From: Tuctoria greenei
Lineage: Eukaryota; Streptophyta; Magnoliopsida; Poales; Poaceae
Direction of reading: 5' to 3'
NCBI GenBank assembly: GCA_036927565.1
Contig: JAYESD010000004.1
Span: 88,788,942 to 88,852,941 of the forward strand
Length of the DNA stretch: 64,000 bases
Part shown: positions 12,373-22,983 of the stretch, in pieces
How positions within the stretch are numbered: the first letter of the stretch is position 1
Layout: each line of letters opens with the position of its first letter
Notes under the pieces: generated by a model
What the model was told of the DNA's origin: nothing
What the model saw: only the letters and a program-made list of their open reading frames with translations
Database searches by the model: none
Translations under genes and position numbers: made by a program

Positions 12373-13534
12373 GATGCAATACATGGATAATGAAAAGTTG
12401 GCGCACAAGACAGGTATCCTTGACCCTACTAGGATTGCAAAGTCGCTATTCGACGTCCAGGCGAATCGAGAATCAAGCCAGTACAAACACATGAAAAAAA
12501 AAAGATTTTGAAAGAGCAATTGCAAAACTTAAGAAGGATAGAAAGGCAGAAGTTGCAGCTTACATAGGACATGCGATGTTTAACTTTGTCAGAGACGGCC
12601 AGGACCTCGTAAAGGCTCCGTACCACTTCGAGTAAGTTCGACACATGGCATTGAAATAGCAATTATTGGTAATTGTTAACACGTGTGTTTGTATGTTTGC
12701 AGTAATCACTACATAATGATCTTCATCAAGCCAACGCAGGGAATGGCAACAGTCTTGGACTCGGCCGATTACCCACCAGATCGTTACAAAGATTTCCTTT
12801 CCATTTTGAAAAAGTACGTTTATTCAATAATTTTAATTTACGCACATTTAGAATGTGTTGACAAGTTTTATATGACATTTCTTGTATTACAGCGCTTGGC
12901 GGTTTTACGCGGAACAGCTTGGCGGTCAGAGACCTCCTAATACGAATGCATTGGACATTAAAACGTATTATGCTTGTCCGAAGCAGCCTGCTGGGAGTGT
13001 CTTATGCGGGTATTATGTATGCGAGCATCTTCGGACCGCCGCCGTATATAGAGTCAATCGTGAGGATGTAAGTTATCCTTAATGTCGATACCTTATTTTC
13101 TTACTTTTGTGTTTCATTTTCATTGTAACTAGCATAGTTTAATGCTTATATTCTCTGCTGTTCAATATTACCAGAAACATTATTTTCATATTTTGATTCC
13201 AACTTCAAAATTCAATTGCTCATAGTACAACTGCTCCAAAAATACCTACTAAATTCTTGTATACTCTCACTTTGATCTATACTTTGAGATTGTTCAAACC
13301 AACACATTCTAAACCTTGTTATGTGTTATATTGCAGCACAAGAAGAATCTGAACGAAGAATGGCCGGTTTGTAGAAGTATTCCTGATGGAGGAGCCGACA
13401 GGATTGCTTCTGAACTCTGTCAGTTCATTCGTCGCGAAATTTTGCACAAAACGGGGAAGTTCTTTGATAAGAGAGGTTCAACAGCTGATGTGCCAGAACT
13501 TTCCGACTATACCAATCTAAACAGTTTTTGGTGA
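12373..13534 (+). pseudogene. Ulp1/SUMO-peptidase-like C-terminal region of the same CACTA gene (exons 3-6), one frameshift
   Basis: Four exons with GT-AG borders keep frame: 12373-12631, 12703-12813, 12893-13067 and 13337-13534, ending TGA. Exon 3 joins exon 2 across a phase-2 intron (WCL/MQYMD). A run of ten A at 12493-12502 shifts the frame; nine or twelve would restore it. The later exons show the C48 (Ulp1) cysteine-peptidase signature: His in HYIMIFIKP, Asp in TVLDSADYP, and Gln and Cys in KQPAGSVLCGYYVCE. These catalytic residues are all present. Such domains are known in grass CACTA and Mutator elements, where they may remove SUMO-like tags; the target is unknown. The C-terminal exon adds a helical tail. 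Confidence 0.8.
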
Positions 13535-13731
13535 AAACTTGTAAACTTTGAGATGAAATTGTATCTGTAACTTGTGTGTATGTATATTGTTTTAGTGAAA
13601 TTGACTTCTGTGATGATAATATTGTTGTCTTTTGTTCTGTGATGATTGTTGTTTTTTGTTCTGTGATTATATTGAATTGACCTGGAAATTAGAAATAACA
13701 GCAGTAGTACTGCATGACCGTGAAAAACAAT
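13535..13731. other. 3' untranslated region of the CACTA gene
   Basis: AT-rich, with TGTTTTTTGTTCTGTGAT repeated around 13620-13670. It precedes the subterminal repeat block. A polyadenylation site probably lies here but no single strong signal stands out. Confidence 0.4.
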
Positions 13732-14465
13732 TATCACAGGTGGCTAGATACAAGTAAAGAAACATCTGTGATAACCTAATTTTCACAGGCGGTGTCTGTT
13801 ATGGTAGAAACCGGCTGCGTTAAAGGGTCATCACAGACGGCTGATATAGGTAAACTCCGTCTGTGATAACACCATTATCATAGACGGGTTAGTTATGCTT
13901 CAATAACCGTCTGTAAAGACACATTATCATTGACGGTTAGTTATGCTTCAAAACCCGCCTGTGAAGACATATTATCATAGCCGGTTAGTTATGCTTCAAA
14001 ATCCGCCTGTGAATACACATTATCATAGACGGTTAGTTATGCTTCAATACCCGACTGTGAAGACTCATTATCATAGGCGGTTAGTTATGCTTCAAAATCC
14101 GCCTGTGAAGACAAATTATCATTGGCGGTTAGTTATGCTTCAATACCCGCCTGTGAAGACTTCTTATCATAGACGGTTAGTTATTCTTCAATAACCGTCT
14201 GTGATAAGATGTTTATCACAGACGGTTATATATGCTGCACGACCCGTCTGTGATAAAGTATTTTCACAGACGGCTAGCCTAAGTAAAGAACCGCCTATGA
14301 TAATCGGTCTTCACAGGCGGCTATCCTTAGTGAAGAACCGCCTATGATAATTAGTTTTCACAGGCGGTTTCACTTCTCCGCCTGTGAAATTGCGGATTAT
14401 CACAGACTCTTCGTTTCAGGCGGTTTTAAAAGCCATCTGTGATAATAGGTTTGGAGCCGCCTGTG
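13732..14465. repeat. CACTA 3' subterminal repeat block
   Basis: Many copies of TCACAGRCGGTT...AACCGYCTGTGAT in both orientations. Within it, seven units with an exact 48-bp period start at 13889, 13937, 13985, 14033, 14081, 14129 and 14177 (marker TTAGTTATGCTTC, one copy TTATTCTTC). Because 48 is divisible by three, a 16-residue repeated peptide appears in one frame; it is not considered real. In the CACTA family such repeats bind the element's accessory protein. Confidence 0.9.
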
Positions 14466-14469
14466 ATGA

Positions 14470-14486
14470 GGCTTATTGTAGCAGTG
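14470..14486 (-). repeat. CACTA right terminal inverted repeat
   Basis: The reverse complement begins CACTGCTACAATAAGCC. The last five bases CAGTG define the element end. The 3-bp target duplication would be TGT at 14487-14489, but the left partner is outside the window. Confidence 0.7.
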
Positions 14487-15462
14487 TGTATTAATATAAA
14501 AAGTAGTATGAGCTACAAAGTGTCGAGTAGAGTTGTCTTCACCGGCCGTGATATATTGTGAGTGTCGCAGCGTGTGTTGCCAGTGGCGGGAACTGTGTCT
14601 AGTTGAGAAATAGGCTCCGGCACCGGTGGCCTGCGTATGTTGCCCGGCTTCCAGCATACATAACTGACAGATTTTTGTGCATGTGTATAGTTTAAAGATG
14701 AATATAGTTTACTTTATTCTTGTGGTATCTTTCGATCCTGTGGTTCCAACAAAGAGGACCCAGAGTGAGATCAGACTCAACTGCAGGTGGGTGGTGGTGC
14801 TGGCTGGTGAGATATTGTCATACTGGGATCTGTCAGAACTAATTCTTTAGGCATAAACATAAGACATCTATCCTAATCACTTCTTATGCACTTGATAAAC
14901 TTCATTAGGGGGAGATTAGCACTTGCAGGATGAAGATCCATCGACCGCCATCACTGTTGCCTTCTCTTGCTTCTTCTTAGGGAAGAAACGTATGCCTTCG
15001 GGCGTCCACAAGCACTGGCCGGGGACGGCGTGGGAGAACTCGGTCCTTTAACCAAAAGTTTAACCATGTTTTCTCCCTTAATCGCATTTAATAGAGAATG
15101 ACAGTAGGGGTACCAAGCCGTATTGGTTTTTGGGAACCGCCTTCGACAGTGGGATACGTTACATGAGAGATTCCAGGTAACGTCAGTTACCAGTCTCTTT
15201 CTCTTTTCCTTTTTATTTTTACCGTTACTATTCCCTTTTCCTTTTCTCAGGTTTAATCGAGATCAACAAACATCCCCGCCCTTGATCGTCTGGTTCAACT
15301 TCATTTATGCATTCTCAATATGTATAATGCACAAAGTGAAGTGTTACAACAATCAACGAATAATCACTGAACTTTGACACTTATGATGCATCAACCGATC
15401 TCGAATGGAAAACGTTATTCGTTATTGTGAGGGACTCATTTGAAGGTCTCTACTTTCAAGAA
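14487..15462. other. Unassigned spacer between CACTA end and copia remnant
   Basis: No supported gene. It may include a degraded copia LTR, since it lies directly downstream (minus strand) of the RNase H end, but no matching copy was found near 39807-40900 and no TG...CA borders could be fixed. Confidence 0.4.
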
Positions 15463-16449
15463 TCATAAGGCTTTCAATAATCCCATGTCGGCAACGTGAT
15501 GACGAAAGATATTGGATTGCAAGCCTTTTGTCATTGGATCTGCAAGCATATTTGTCGTACTAATATGCTTAACATTAATTGCTTGATCCTGGATTCTATA
15601 TTTCACAACATGGTACTTGATGTCAATGTGCTTGGCAGCAACACTTGACTTGTTACTCGCATAGAAAATTGTGGGTTCGTTATCGCAGTATAGCACAAGT
15701 GGTTTATTATTGTTGTGAACCACTTTGAGCCCGGGTTTGAAATTCTTTAGCCATACATCCTGCCTAGTGGCACCGTAACATGCTACGAACTCTGCCTGAA
15801 TCGTGGACGATGCAGTCACCGTTTGCTTGGAACTTTTCCACGATATAGCTCCTCCAGCTAGTGTTAATATACAACCTTACATGGATTTCTTACTATCCAC
15901 ACAACCCGTGAAATCAGCATTTGAATAACCAAAAACTTCCAGGTTATCAGATATTCAATACGTTAGCATAAGATCTTTAGTACTTTGCATATAACGCAAT
16001 ACTTTCTTCGCGGCCTTCCAGTGGTCCATTCCCGAATTTGATTGAAATTTGCCAAGCATTCCTGTCAGGAGAGCCAAGGCAGGGCGCACACAGACTTGAG
16101 CGTACATAATGCTTCAGACAGCTGAAGCGTACGAAACCGACTTCATCTGGCCAGCTTCAATTTTTTTCCTTGGACATTGAAATGTCCCAAATTTATCTCC
16201 CTTGACTATTGGAGCAGGCGTGGGAGAGCACTTATGCATATTGAATTTCTTCAGTACTCTCTCAATGTATGCCTTTTGTGATAGTCCTAATGTGCCATTG
16301 GACCTATTTTGATGAGTTTCTACGCCTAGAATGTAAGATGCTTCACCGAGGTACTTCATATCAAAATTCAATGACAGAAAACTCTTGGTATCATGTAGTA
16401 TATCCTCATCGCTACAAGCCAAAAGTATGTCATCAACATATAGGACTAA
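15463..16449 (-). pseudogene. Ty1/copia polyprotein remnant: RNase H and C-terminal reverse transcriptase
   Basis: The minus strand codes for the end of a copia polyprotein. Near 16440 the catalytic YVDDILLA box of reverse transcriptase is followed by LSQKAYIERVLKKFNM, and the frame ends in an RNase H domain (ASSTIQAEFVA, CDNEPTIFYASN, KHIDIKYHVVKYRI) with a stop near 15463. Several in-frame stops and shifts interrupt it between 15820 and 16113, where RT-to-RNase H linker homology still reads through. It is the 3' end of the copia element that resumes at 16795 and 36975. No LTR was recognised downstream. Confidence 0.85.
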
Positions 16450-16794
16450 GGCTCCCTTTGGATTGAAGGAATTGGAAAACACATGAATAGGAAAAACATA
16501 GGAATTGAAATTGTATGTTTTTGGAATCCTATTGGAATTGAAAATAAAAGAATTGAGATGAGAAGCCCTTTGTCAGCATCATTGGAAAAACAAAGGAACC
16601 TGCAACATGAGCTAGGAATGAAAAAAGAGGTTCAAGCTCATGTTAGGTTTCCTACAAAATTTAGCAATGAAATCCGTTCCTATGGAAACTACCCTTTGTT
16701 TTTTCCTGTGAGCCAAATGGTCATGTAGGGAAAAATCCTTTACAAATCCTATCCTTCAAAATTCCTTTGCCATTTCTTCAATCCAAAGGGAGCC
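16450..16794. mobile_element. Tourist-like MITE (345 bp) inserted in the copia reverse transcriptase
   Basis: Perfect terminal inverted repeats GGCTCCCTTTGGATTGAAG / CTTCAATCCAAAGGGAGCC flank a 345-bp AT-rich interior without coding capacity. The 3-bp duplication TAA is present on both sides (16447-16449 and 16795-16797), as expected for PIF/Harbinger-related elements. It splits the copia RT coding region immediately before the YVDD box, and RT homology continues on either side. Confidence 0.9.
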
Positions 16795-16797
16795 TAA

Positions 16798-17115
16798 AAT
16801 TGTGAACTTACTACCTTGAAATTTAACGTAAATGTAGTTGTCCACAACATTCTCCGTAACACCAAAATTTTGGATCACCTTATCTAACTTGAGGTACCAT
16901 TTTCTCAGGGCTTGCTTTAAGCAATAAATGGATTTCTTCAAACGACATGTCGTGTGTTACTTTCCTTCTATGACAAACCTTCCAGTTGAGTCATATAAAC
17001 GTCTTCACTTAAATCTCCATTTAAGAACACCATTTTAACGTCCATTATATGCAGCTCTAAATCGTAATGAGATTTCAATGCCATTACGACTCTAAACAAA
17101 TCTTTGCTTGACAGA
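16798..17115 (-). pseudogene. Ty1/copia reverse transcriptase, middle part
   Basis: Minus-strand homology to copia RT: KKSIYCLKQALRKWYLK and DVKMVFLNGDL (as seen, one residue unlike the usual AFLNG). It is bounded on one side by the MITE and on the other by the gypsy insertion at 17116. The five bases ACAGA at 17111-17115 are one copy of that insertion's target duplication. Stops show it is a remnant. Confidence 0.75.
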
Positions 17116-17960
17116 TGTAACACCCACTATTTTTAGAGAGAAAAAAAAATTCTAAAATGAATTTCTCATGAGATAAAAACATTTTCTTGGAAATAAAATT
17201 CATATAAGGCAAATTGCATCATGTTTGAATGATTGTGTGAATTTTTGAAAATTCAAATTCGCTACAAATTTGATTTACAAATTCAAAACATAAAGAGAAG
17301 AAAAAGAAAATAGAAAATAAAAAGAAAAAGAAAAGAAAAACAAAAACCTGCCCCTGGGCCGAATCCTCCCGCCGGCCCAATTCCCTCCCCTCTCTCCGCT
17401 GGCCCGCGCCTCCTCTCCCCTCCTTCCCTCTCTGTCACCCGGGCCCCTCGCGCTAGCCCACTTCCCCGCGCCCGCTCTCTCTCTCTCTCTCCCCCTCGCT
17501 GACAGGCTGACCGCGCCTGTTAGGCCTTCGTCCACCTCCCGCACCCCGCGCTATAACGATCGCGCGCCATCACCGCCCGCCCATTCCCCCCTTTCAATAT
17601 AGGCCGTTTCACCCTAATCAAATGCCCCATTGTGCCCATGATGGCCGTTGGCCGTTTCTACTCCGGACCCCCTATAAAAACCCGGCCAATCCCTCCCCAA
17701 TCCCCTCACCCGACGTTGAAACCCTAGCGCCGCCGAGCTCGGTAATGCCGGCCATGTTCCCGTCATTCCACCCGATCGCTTGCCTCGAAAACTAGCCTCA
17801 CACCTTCACCTTGTTCTCAGGATCACGCCAGACACCTTCGTCGGGGGAGACACGCTCTGCATCGCCGACTTCATCGGGCACTGAGGAGCACCGCCGCCGT
17901 CCACCGTCGCCGACTCCCTTCTGTCCATTTTCCGGCGGCGCGACAACCTACGGTGAGACC
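17116..17960 (+). repeat. Left LTR of the Tekay-like element, first segment
   Basis: Aligns by eye with 33684-34532 of the right LTR, including a TATAAAAA box at 17673-17680 (34248-34255 in the right copy), a CT microsatellite and a pyrimidine-rich block. It ends with AGACC, the target duplication of the CRM-like insertion. Confidence 0.9.
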
Positions 17961-18824
17961 TGATGGGGACATCACAACAGCAGAGACGCGCATTGAACTG
18001 CAAGGACCAATCACAAGAGCACGGGCACGGTTATTAAATCAGCAGGTGAATTCGTTCTTAACTTCTTTTGCATGTGAGTTTGAGAATAGATTGCTATGTG
18101 ATGATTTAATTGTTATTAGGAATAATGGAAAAGATCAACAAGTGAAGGAAGGAGGCCTTGGGAGCGTGGAGAACCACCAGGGACGTCCACAAGTAGATGG
18201 AAACAGTTTACAACTCGGACTCGAGTTCAACTCGGAGTCCAGGAGCAGTCCACCTTAAAACAGACGCCCAGGAGGCATACGGACTCCGTTTTCGATGTTC
18301 TACATATGCACGGAAAGAGGAGAAGATAAACTTTCCAATGGTTCTGGTCCAACCTCAAAATTCCTACGGAGTCATTGGGAATCGTCGAAACAAGTCGAGT
18401 CCAGACTTCTGTCCGGTGCTACGCCACCGAATCGGGCCTTTGGGCCTTGTATCCCGTAAGAGTCCATTAGGGACGCGTCTAATCGTGTTTTGGTCGAACC
18501 CTAGCCTATAAATACTGCAGCCGCCGGTCATATTCGGTGGGTTTTGCTTAGATCAATAAAAGCGCCGTTCTACGGTTTGTGAGACCCCAATTTCGCGATT
18601 TCCGATCGTGTCTTCTACGTTCTTGCTCGTGTTCTCGATTGCACTTGCAGGGATTAGCCTTCTTGGCGAGGTCAAGCGTGTGCAGCACGGTTGATAACCA
18701 ACGGAGCCGTGGTGTAGTGATTGCAGGGGTACTCGAACCGCTCGAGTGCCGCGGATCATCAACGTCGAGTTCTCCACCCCAATCGACATACCTTTCGGAA
18801 GATCGGGCCTAAACCTACTCATCA
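17961..18824 (+). repeat. Left LTR of the CRM-like element
   Basis: 864 bp, TG...CA. TATAAATA at 18507-18514 is the likely promoter, and AATAAA at 18555-18560 a likely polyadenylation signal. The first ~298 bp contain the same open frame that forms the end of the polyprotein in the right LTR. Confidence 0.95.
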
Positions 18825-18825
18825 A

Positions 18826-18836
18826 TTGGTATCAGA
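18826..18836 (+). other. Primer-binding site of the CRM-like element
   Basis: TTGGTATCAGA, one base after the LTR, matches the 3' end of initiator tRNA-Met used by many plant LTR retrotransposons. It is followed by a 1.26-kb leader (18837-20100) without a supported gene. Confidence 0.8.
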
Positions 18837-20100
18837 TTTCCAGGTTGCCCGTGAGGTATCTTTGTTTTCCTTCCTTCCATTAGATCAATTTTGTTTCGTA
18901 CCTAGAGTCCACAAAAAAGCCACAAAAAAAATTAGATCGTTTTTACCGCTTCCCAGACTATAGTGCCTGCAGTTTCGTTTTTCAGTTTGCATTGTTGAGT
19001 TTGCATTCGTGTGGTTGAGTCTTGTTGCTGGTTTAGCTTTGTGTTTTTCGGTCCTAGTTATCGTGTTTCGTCCTTGTTTTCTTTCTATTCGACACCTATT
19101 CCACAATCCCTAAATAACAAACCGATCCGCCACGTTCATCGGTTTGCCCTAGCTAGCCGCCTTGCGTGAACTCCCGCATCGCCAGCCCTAGATTAGGTGA
19201 AAAATCTTTATGCCATTCATCCTTGAATCATCACACACCACCCCATTAGTTGCTGTGCAAATTCCCGATCGTTTTCGTATCCGTTTGCGAGTTCTGTTCT
19301 CAAACCGAGTTGAAATCAACATCCAAAAAAACGTAACTCGGACAGCCTACCTTAAAACGGCCATAACTTTCGCATACGAACTCGAAATCGGGCGAATTTT
19401 TTTTTCAAATTCATCTACGCGAAATTTCGCATCTGATTTTCCGCGGCATAGCCGCGTTCGGCGAAATTAGATTGCCCAAATTCCCCTCGGAAGATAGGCT
19501 ATCCGGCCTCTGAAGTTTCAGCACGAATTTTAGAGAAACTTCTTGATTTTCTATAGGCCGCATATTACATCCAATTGAGCTGCAAATTTGTGTGCTTCCT
19601 ATATTTTTGCTACTGAGTAAAGAAAAAATATCAAAAAAATATTACAAAAAAGAAAAAAAATAGTGAAGAGCACGCATATTAAAGCAATTGGCCTATACCA
19701 CTTGGTGCTGTTTGTTTGGTTATATCATTCTGTCTTTCTTTTGCCTTGATACTTCCTTGTGTTGTGCTAGGCTCTAGGGCACTCAGTTCACCAGCAACAG
19801 TTTCCTACATTGAATACTTATTCAACTTTGTTTAGCTGTTAACGATTTTCTGCTTATTAGCCACCATATTGTACCATCCAAGCTCCACCTTTCTCTTGAG
19901 CATAACAGGTACCTTTGCAATCACCCCACGCTTCATTGGTTCATCTCACCGTCCACACCACCTGCTGTGTCGGTAAGAACCTTTGTAAGAGCGTGGTAAG
20001 ACGCTTGAGCGAGAGAGATTCTTTTCTTCCACCTTCCACATTGTCACTGTAGTTGATAGGGATAACATTTTTTTTTGTTGTCTTTTGTTTCCTACTAACA

Positions 20101-22983
20101 ATGGCAAGAGAAGAAAATAATGACGAATGTGTTCAACATGTTGAGTTACGTGATATGTTCGCCAAATACAACGCATCAACGGAGGAGTCATTGGCGAACT
20201 TGACTCGCAAACTGGATGACCTTGCTCTTCGGATGAATACTTTTGAGGCTCGGTTGCCTCTCGCTGGAAGACAAGAAGACAATGCTTATGATGAACTGGA
20301 AGATCACAGTAATCAGCCAAGACTGCCACTTTATCGTCGAGGTATGGGAGGTAGTAATCATAACAATTATAACCGCCCTCCTGATGATCCTTTTGCTAAA
20401 GTGAAATTTACTATACCCTCTTTTTCTGGTGCTTATGATGCTGAGGCTTATCTTGATTGGGAGATGACAGTAGAGCAAAAATTTAATTCCCATCTTGTTC
20501 CTGAACAACATAGAGTTCGTCAAGCCACTAGTGAGTTTAAGGACTTTGCTATCATATGGTGGAATGAACTTGTTAAAACTAGAACTGATCCTCCAACATG
20601 GGATAGATTAAAGGAAGCTATGCGTGTTCGATTTGTTCCTCCATCTTTTCAGCGGGACCTTCGCATAAAATTGCAGCGTTTAGACCAAGGTAACATGTCC
20701 GTAGAGGAGTATTATCAAGAGTTACAAAAGGGTATGCTGCGTTGTGGGGTAGTAGAGGACATGGATGATAAAATAGCTCGTTTTTATGGGGGGTTGAGGC
20801 GTGAAATTCAGGACATTGTTGATTACAAAGAATATGATACTGTTAACAGATTGTTTCAGCTTGCTATGTTGGCAGAAAAAGAATTGCAGGGTCGACAACA
20901 ACAGCAACAACGCACGAGGAGCAACTTCACGCCGCGTGCAGCAACTACACCATCCAAAACAGCACCATCTTCGGCCCCCCGTGCAGCGACTACACCACCC
21001 AATGGCGGCCAACGAACTATACCTGCTGCTCCACCTTCTCGCGTGCCGGAAGGCAGCAAGGCGACATCATTCAAGCCTTCGTCGTCCACTCCTTCTACGG
21101 GTCGTACTTCCGACATTAAGTGTCACCGCTGCCAGGGACTTGGTCATATGATGAGAGATTGCCCGAGCAAACGAGCATACATAGCATGCGACGATGGCGG
21201 GTATGATAGTACTTCGGATGTTGAAGATGAATATTCTCTTGCTACTAACTTTACAGATCCAAATGACGAACACACCGAAGAAGAGGTACTTGGTACAGCG
21301 GCGACGGAGAACTATAGGAGCATCATTGTGCAGCGTGCCTTGAGCTCCAAAGTGGAGACCGACGACAAGCTACAACGACACAACCTCTTCCACATGTTTC
21401 TCGTCGTCAAGGACTGCCGTGTACACACTATAATTGATGGAGGTAGCTGCAATAACTTGGTAAACACGGACGTCGTCAAGAAACTCGGTTTGACAACAAG
21501 AGCACACCCTCGTCCGTACCACATTCAATGGTTCAACAACAGCGGTAAGGTTCGGGTAACACAAACAGCGAGAATCCATTTTTCAATTGGTTCATACCAT
21601 GATTTTGCTGATTTTGATGTTGTTCCTATGGATGCTTGTTCTCTTTTATTGGGTCATCCTTGGGAATTTGATACAGATGCTATTCATCATGGTAGAACCA
21701 ATAAATATACTCTCATGCATAAGGGAAAGAAAATCACTTTGCTCCCCATGACTCCTGCTGAAATTGTGCATTTTGAGAAGAGTAAAATTCGTGAGGGCAA
21801 CGCAACTAAATTAGAATCTGAAAAACAGCAAGTTATTAAGTTAAAATCACCATCATTGCTCGCAACTAAATCTGAACTTGCTGATTTATTCGATGCTAAG
21901 GGGATGTGCTATGCTTTAGTTTGCAAAGAAGCCATGTTTTCACTTCATGAATTGTCTATTGGATTGCCCCCTGCTGTTGCTAACCTTTTGCAGGAGTTTG
22001 AGGATGTGTTTCCCTCCGAGATACCCCCTGGTTTACCACCGATGAGAGGCATTGAACACAAGATCGATTTGATTCCAGGAGCAAGTTTGCCAAATCGTGC
22101 AGCATACAGGGCAAATCCACAAGAAACTAAGGAAATTCAGCGACAAGTCCAAGATCTTTTGGACCGCGGGTACATTCGTGAAAGCCTTAGCCCTTGTTCC
22201 GTTCCTGTTCTTTTGGTTCCTAAGAAAGATGGTAGTTGGCGCATGTGTGTTGATTGTCGAGCGATTAATAACATCACCATTCGATATCGTTATCCTATTC
22301 CTCGATTAGATGACATGCTTGATGAATTGAGTGGTGCTATCATCTTCACAAAAATTGACTTGCGTAGTGGTTACCACCAAATTAGAATGGCACTAGGAGA
22401 TGAATGGAAAACTGCATTTAAAACCAAGTTTGGACTTTATGAGTGGTTAGTCATGCCTTTTGGTTTAACTAATGCACCCAGCACCTTTATGCGATTAATG
22501 AACGAGGTTTTACGTGCTTTCATTGGACAATTTGTGGTGGTTTACTTCGATGATATCCTCATTTACAGCAAGTCATATGATGAACATCTTGATCATTTAC
22601 GTGCTGTTTTTACTGTTTTGAGAGATGCACGTTTGTTTGGTAACCTCGAAAAGTGCGTTTTTTGCACCAATCGAGTCTCGTTTCTTGGCTATGTCGTTTC
22701 CCCGCAGGGAATTGAGATGGATGAGGCAAAAATTGAAGCAATCACCAGCTGGCCAGCCCCAACTACCGTCACACAGGTTCGTAGTTTTCTTGGTCTTGCA
22801 GGATTTTATCGGCGCTTTGTGCGGGATTTCAGCACCATTGCAGCACCTCTACATGAGCTAACGAAGAAGGGAGTTCCATTTCGATGGGGCGAACAGCAGC
22901 AACAAGCTTTTGATGCTCTCAAATCGAAGCTTACACAAGCACCATTACTACAACTCCTGATTTTGACAAGACCTTTGAGCTAG
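20101..22983 (+). pseudogene. CRM-like gag-protease-reverse transcriptase, ended by a frameshift
   Basis: The first in-frame ATG is at 20101 (MAREENNDECV); the open frame extends upstream only through non-ATG codons. Domains: retrotransposon gag at about residues 95-275 (KVKFTIPSFSGAYDAEAYLDW, FYGGLRREIQDIVDY), a serine/proline/threonine-rich linker, a CCHC knuckle CHRCQGLGHMMRDC near residue 340, an aspartic protease active site IIDGGS near 443, and reverse transcriptase with VPKKDGSWRMCVDCRAIN and YFDDILIYSKS near 814. After LTQAPLLQL a one-base loss near 22956 throws the frame into a stop; RNase H homology continues in the next frame. Despite near-identical LTRs this copy could not make a full polyprotein. 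Confidence 0.9.

Larger units (their letters stand above)
1..14486 (+). mobile_element. CACTA (En/Spm-type) DNA transposon, 3' part; 5' end outside the window
   Basis: The right end is read directly: the sequence finishes with GGCTTATTGTAGCAGTG at 14470-14486, whose reverse complement starts CACTG, as in Rim2/Hipa-like CACTA elements. Just inside it lie dense subterminal repeats of the form CACAGRCGGTT...AACCGYCTGTG. The single long gene (9816-13534) encodes a Ptta/En/Spm-type protein plus a Ulp1-like peptidase, both typical of grass CACTA elements. The tandem array on the left is included because its unit shares the stretch AAGAAGTAAATATCTTCACAGG with the subterminal-like region at 8444-8463. 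No TNPD-type catalytic transposase is visible, so it is either left of the window or absent. The matching left terminus and target duplication cannot be tested here. Confidence 0.75.

Noticed and set aside
13943..14194. Open frame with a repeated 16-residue peptide (LVMLQNPPVKT type)
   Set aside because: It arises because the 48-bp subterminal repeat is a multiple of three. The DNA-level hairpin structure explains it.
14487..15462. Copia 3' LTR
   Set aside because: No TG...CA borders or matching copy near 39807-40900 could be found by eye; a self-alignment of the two regions would decide.
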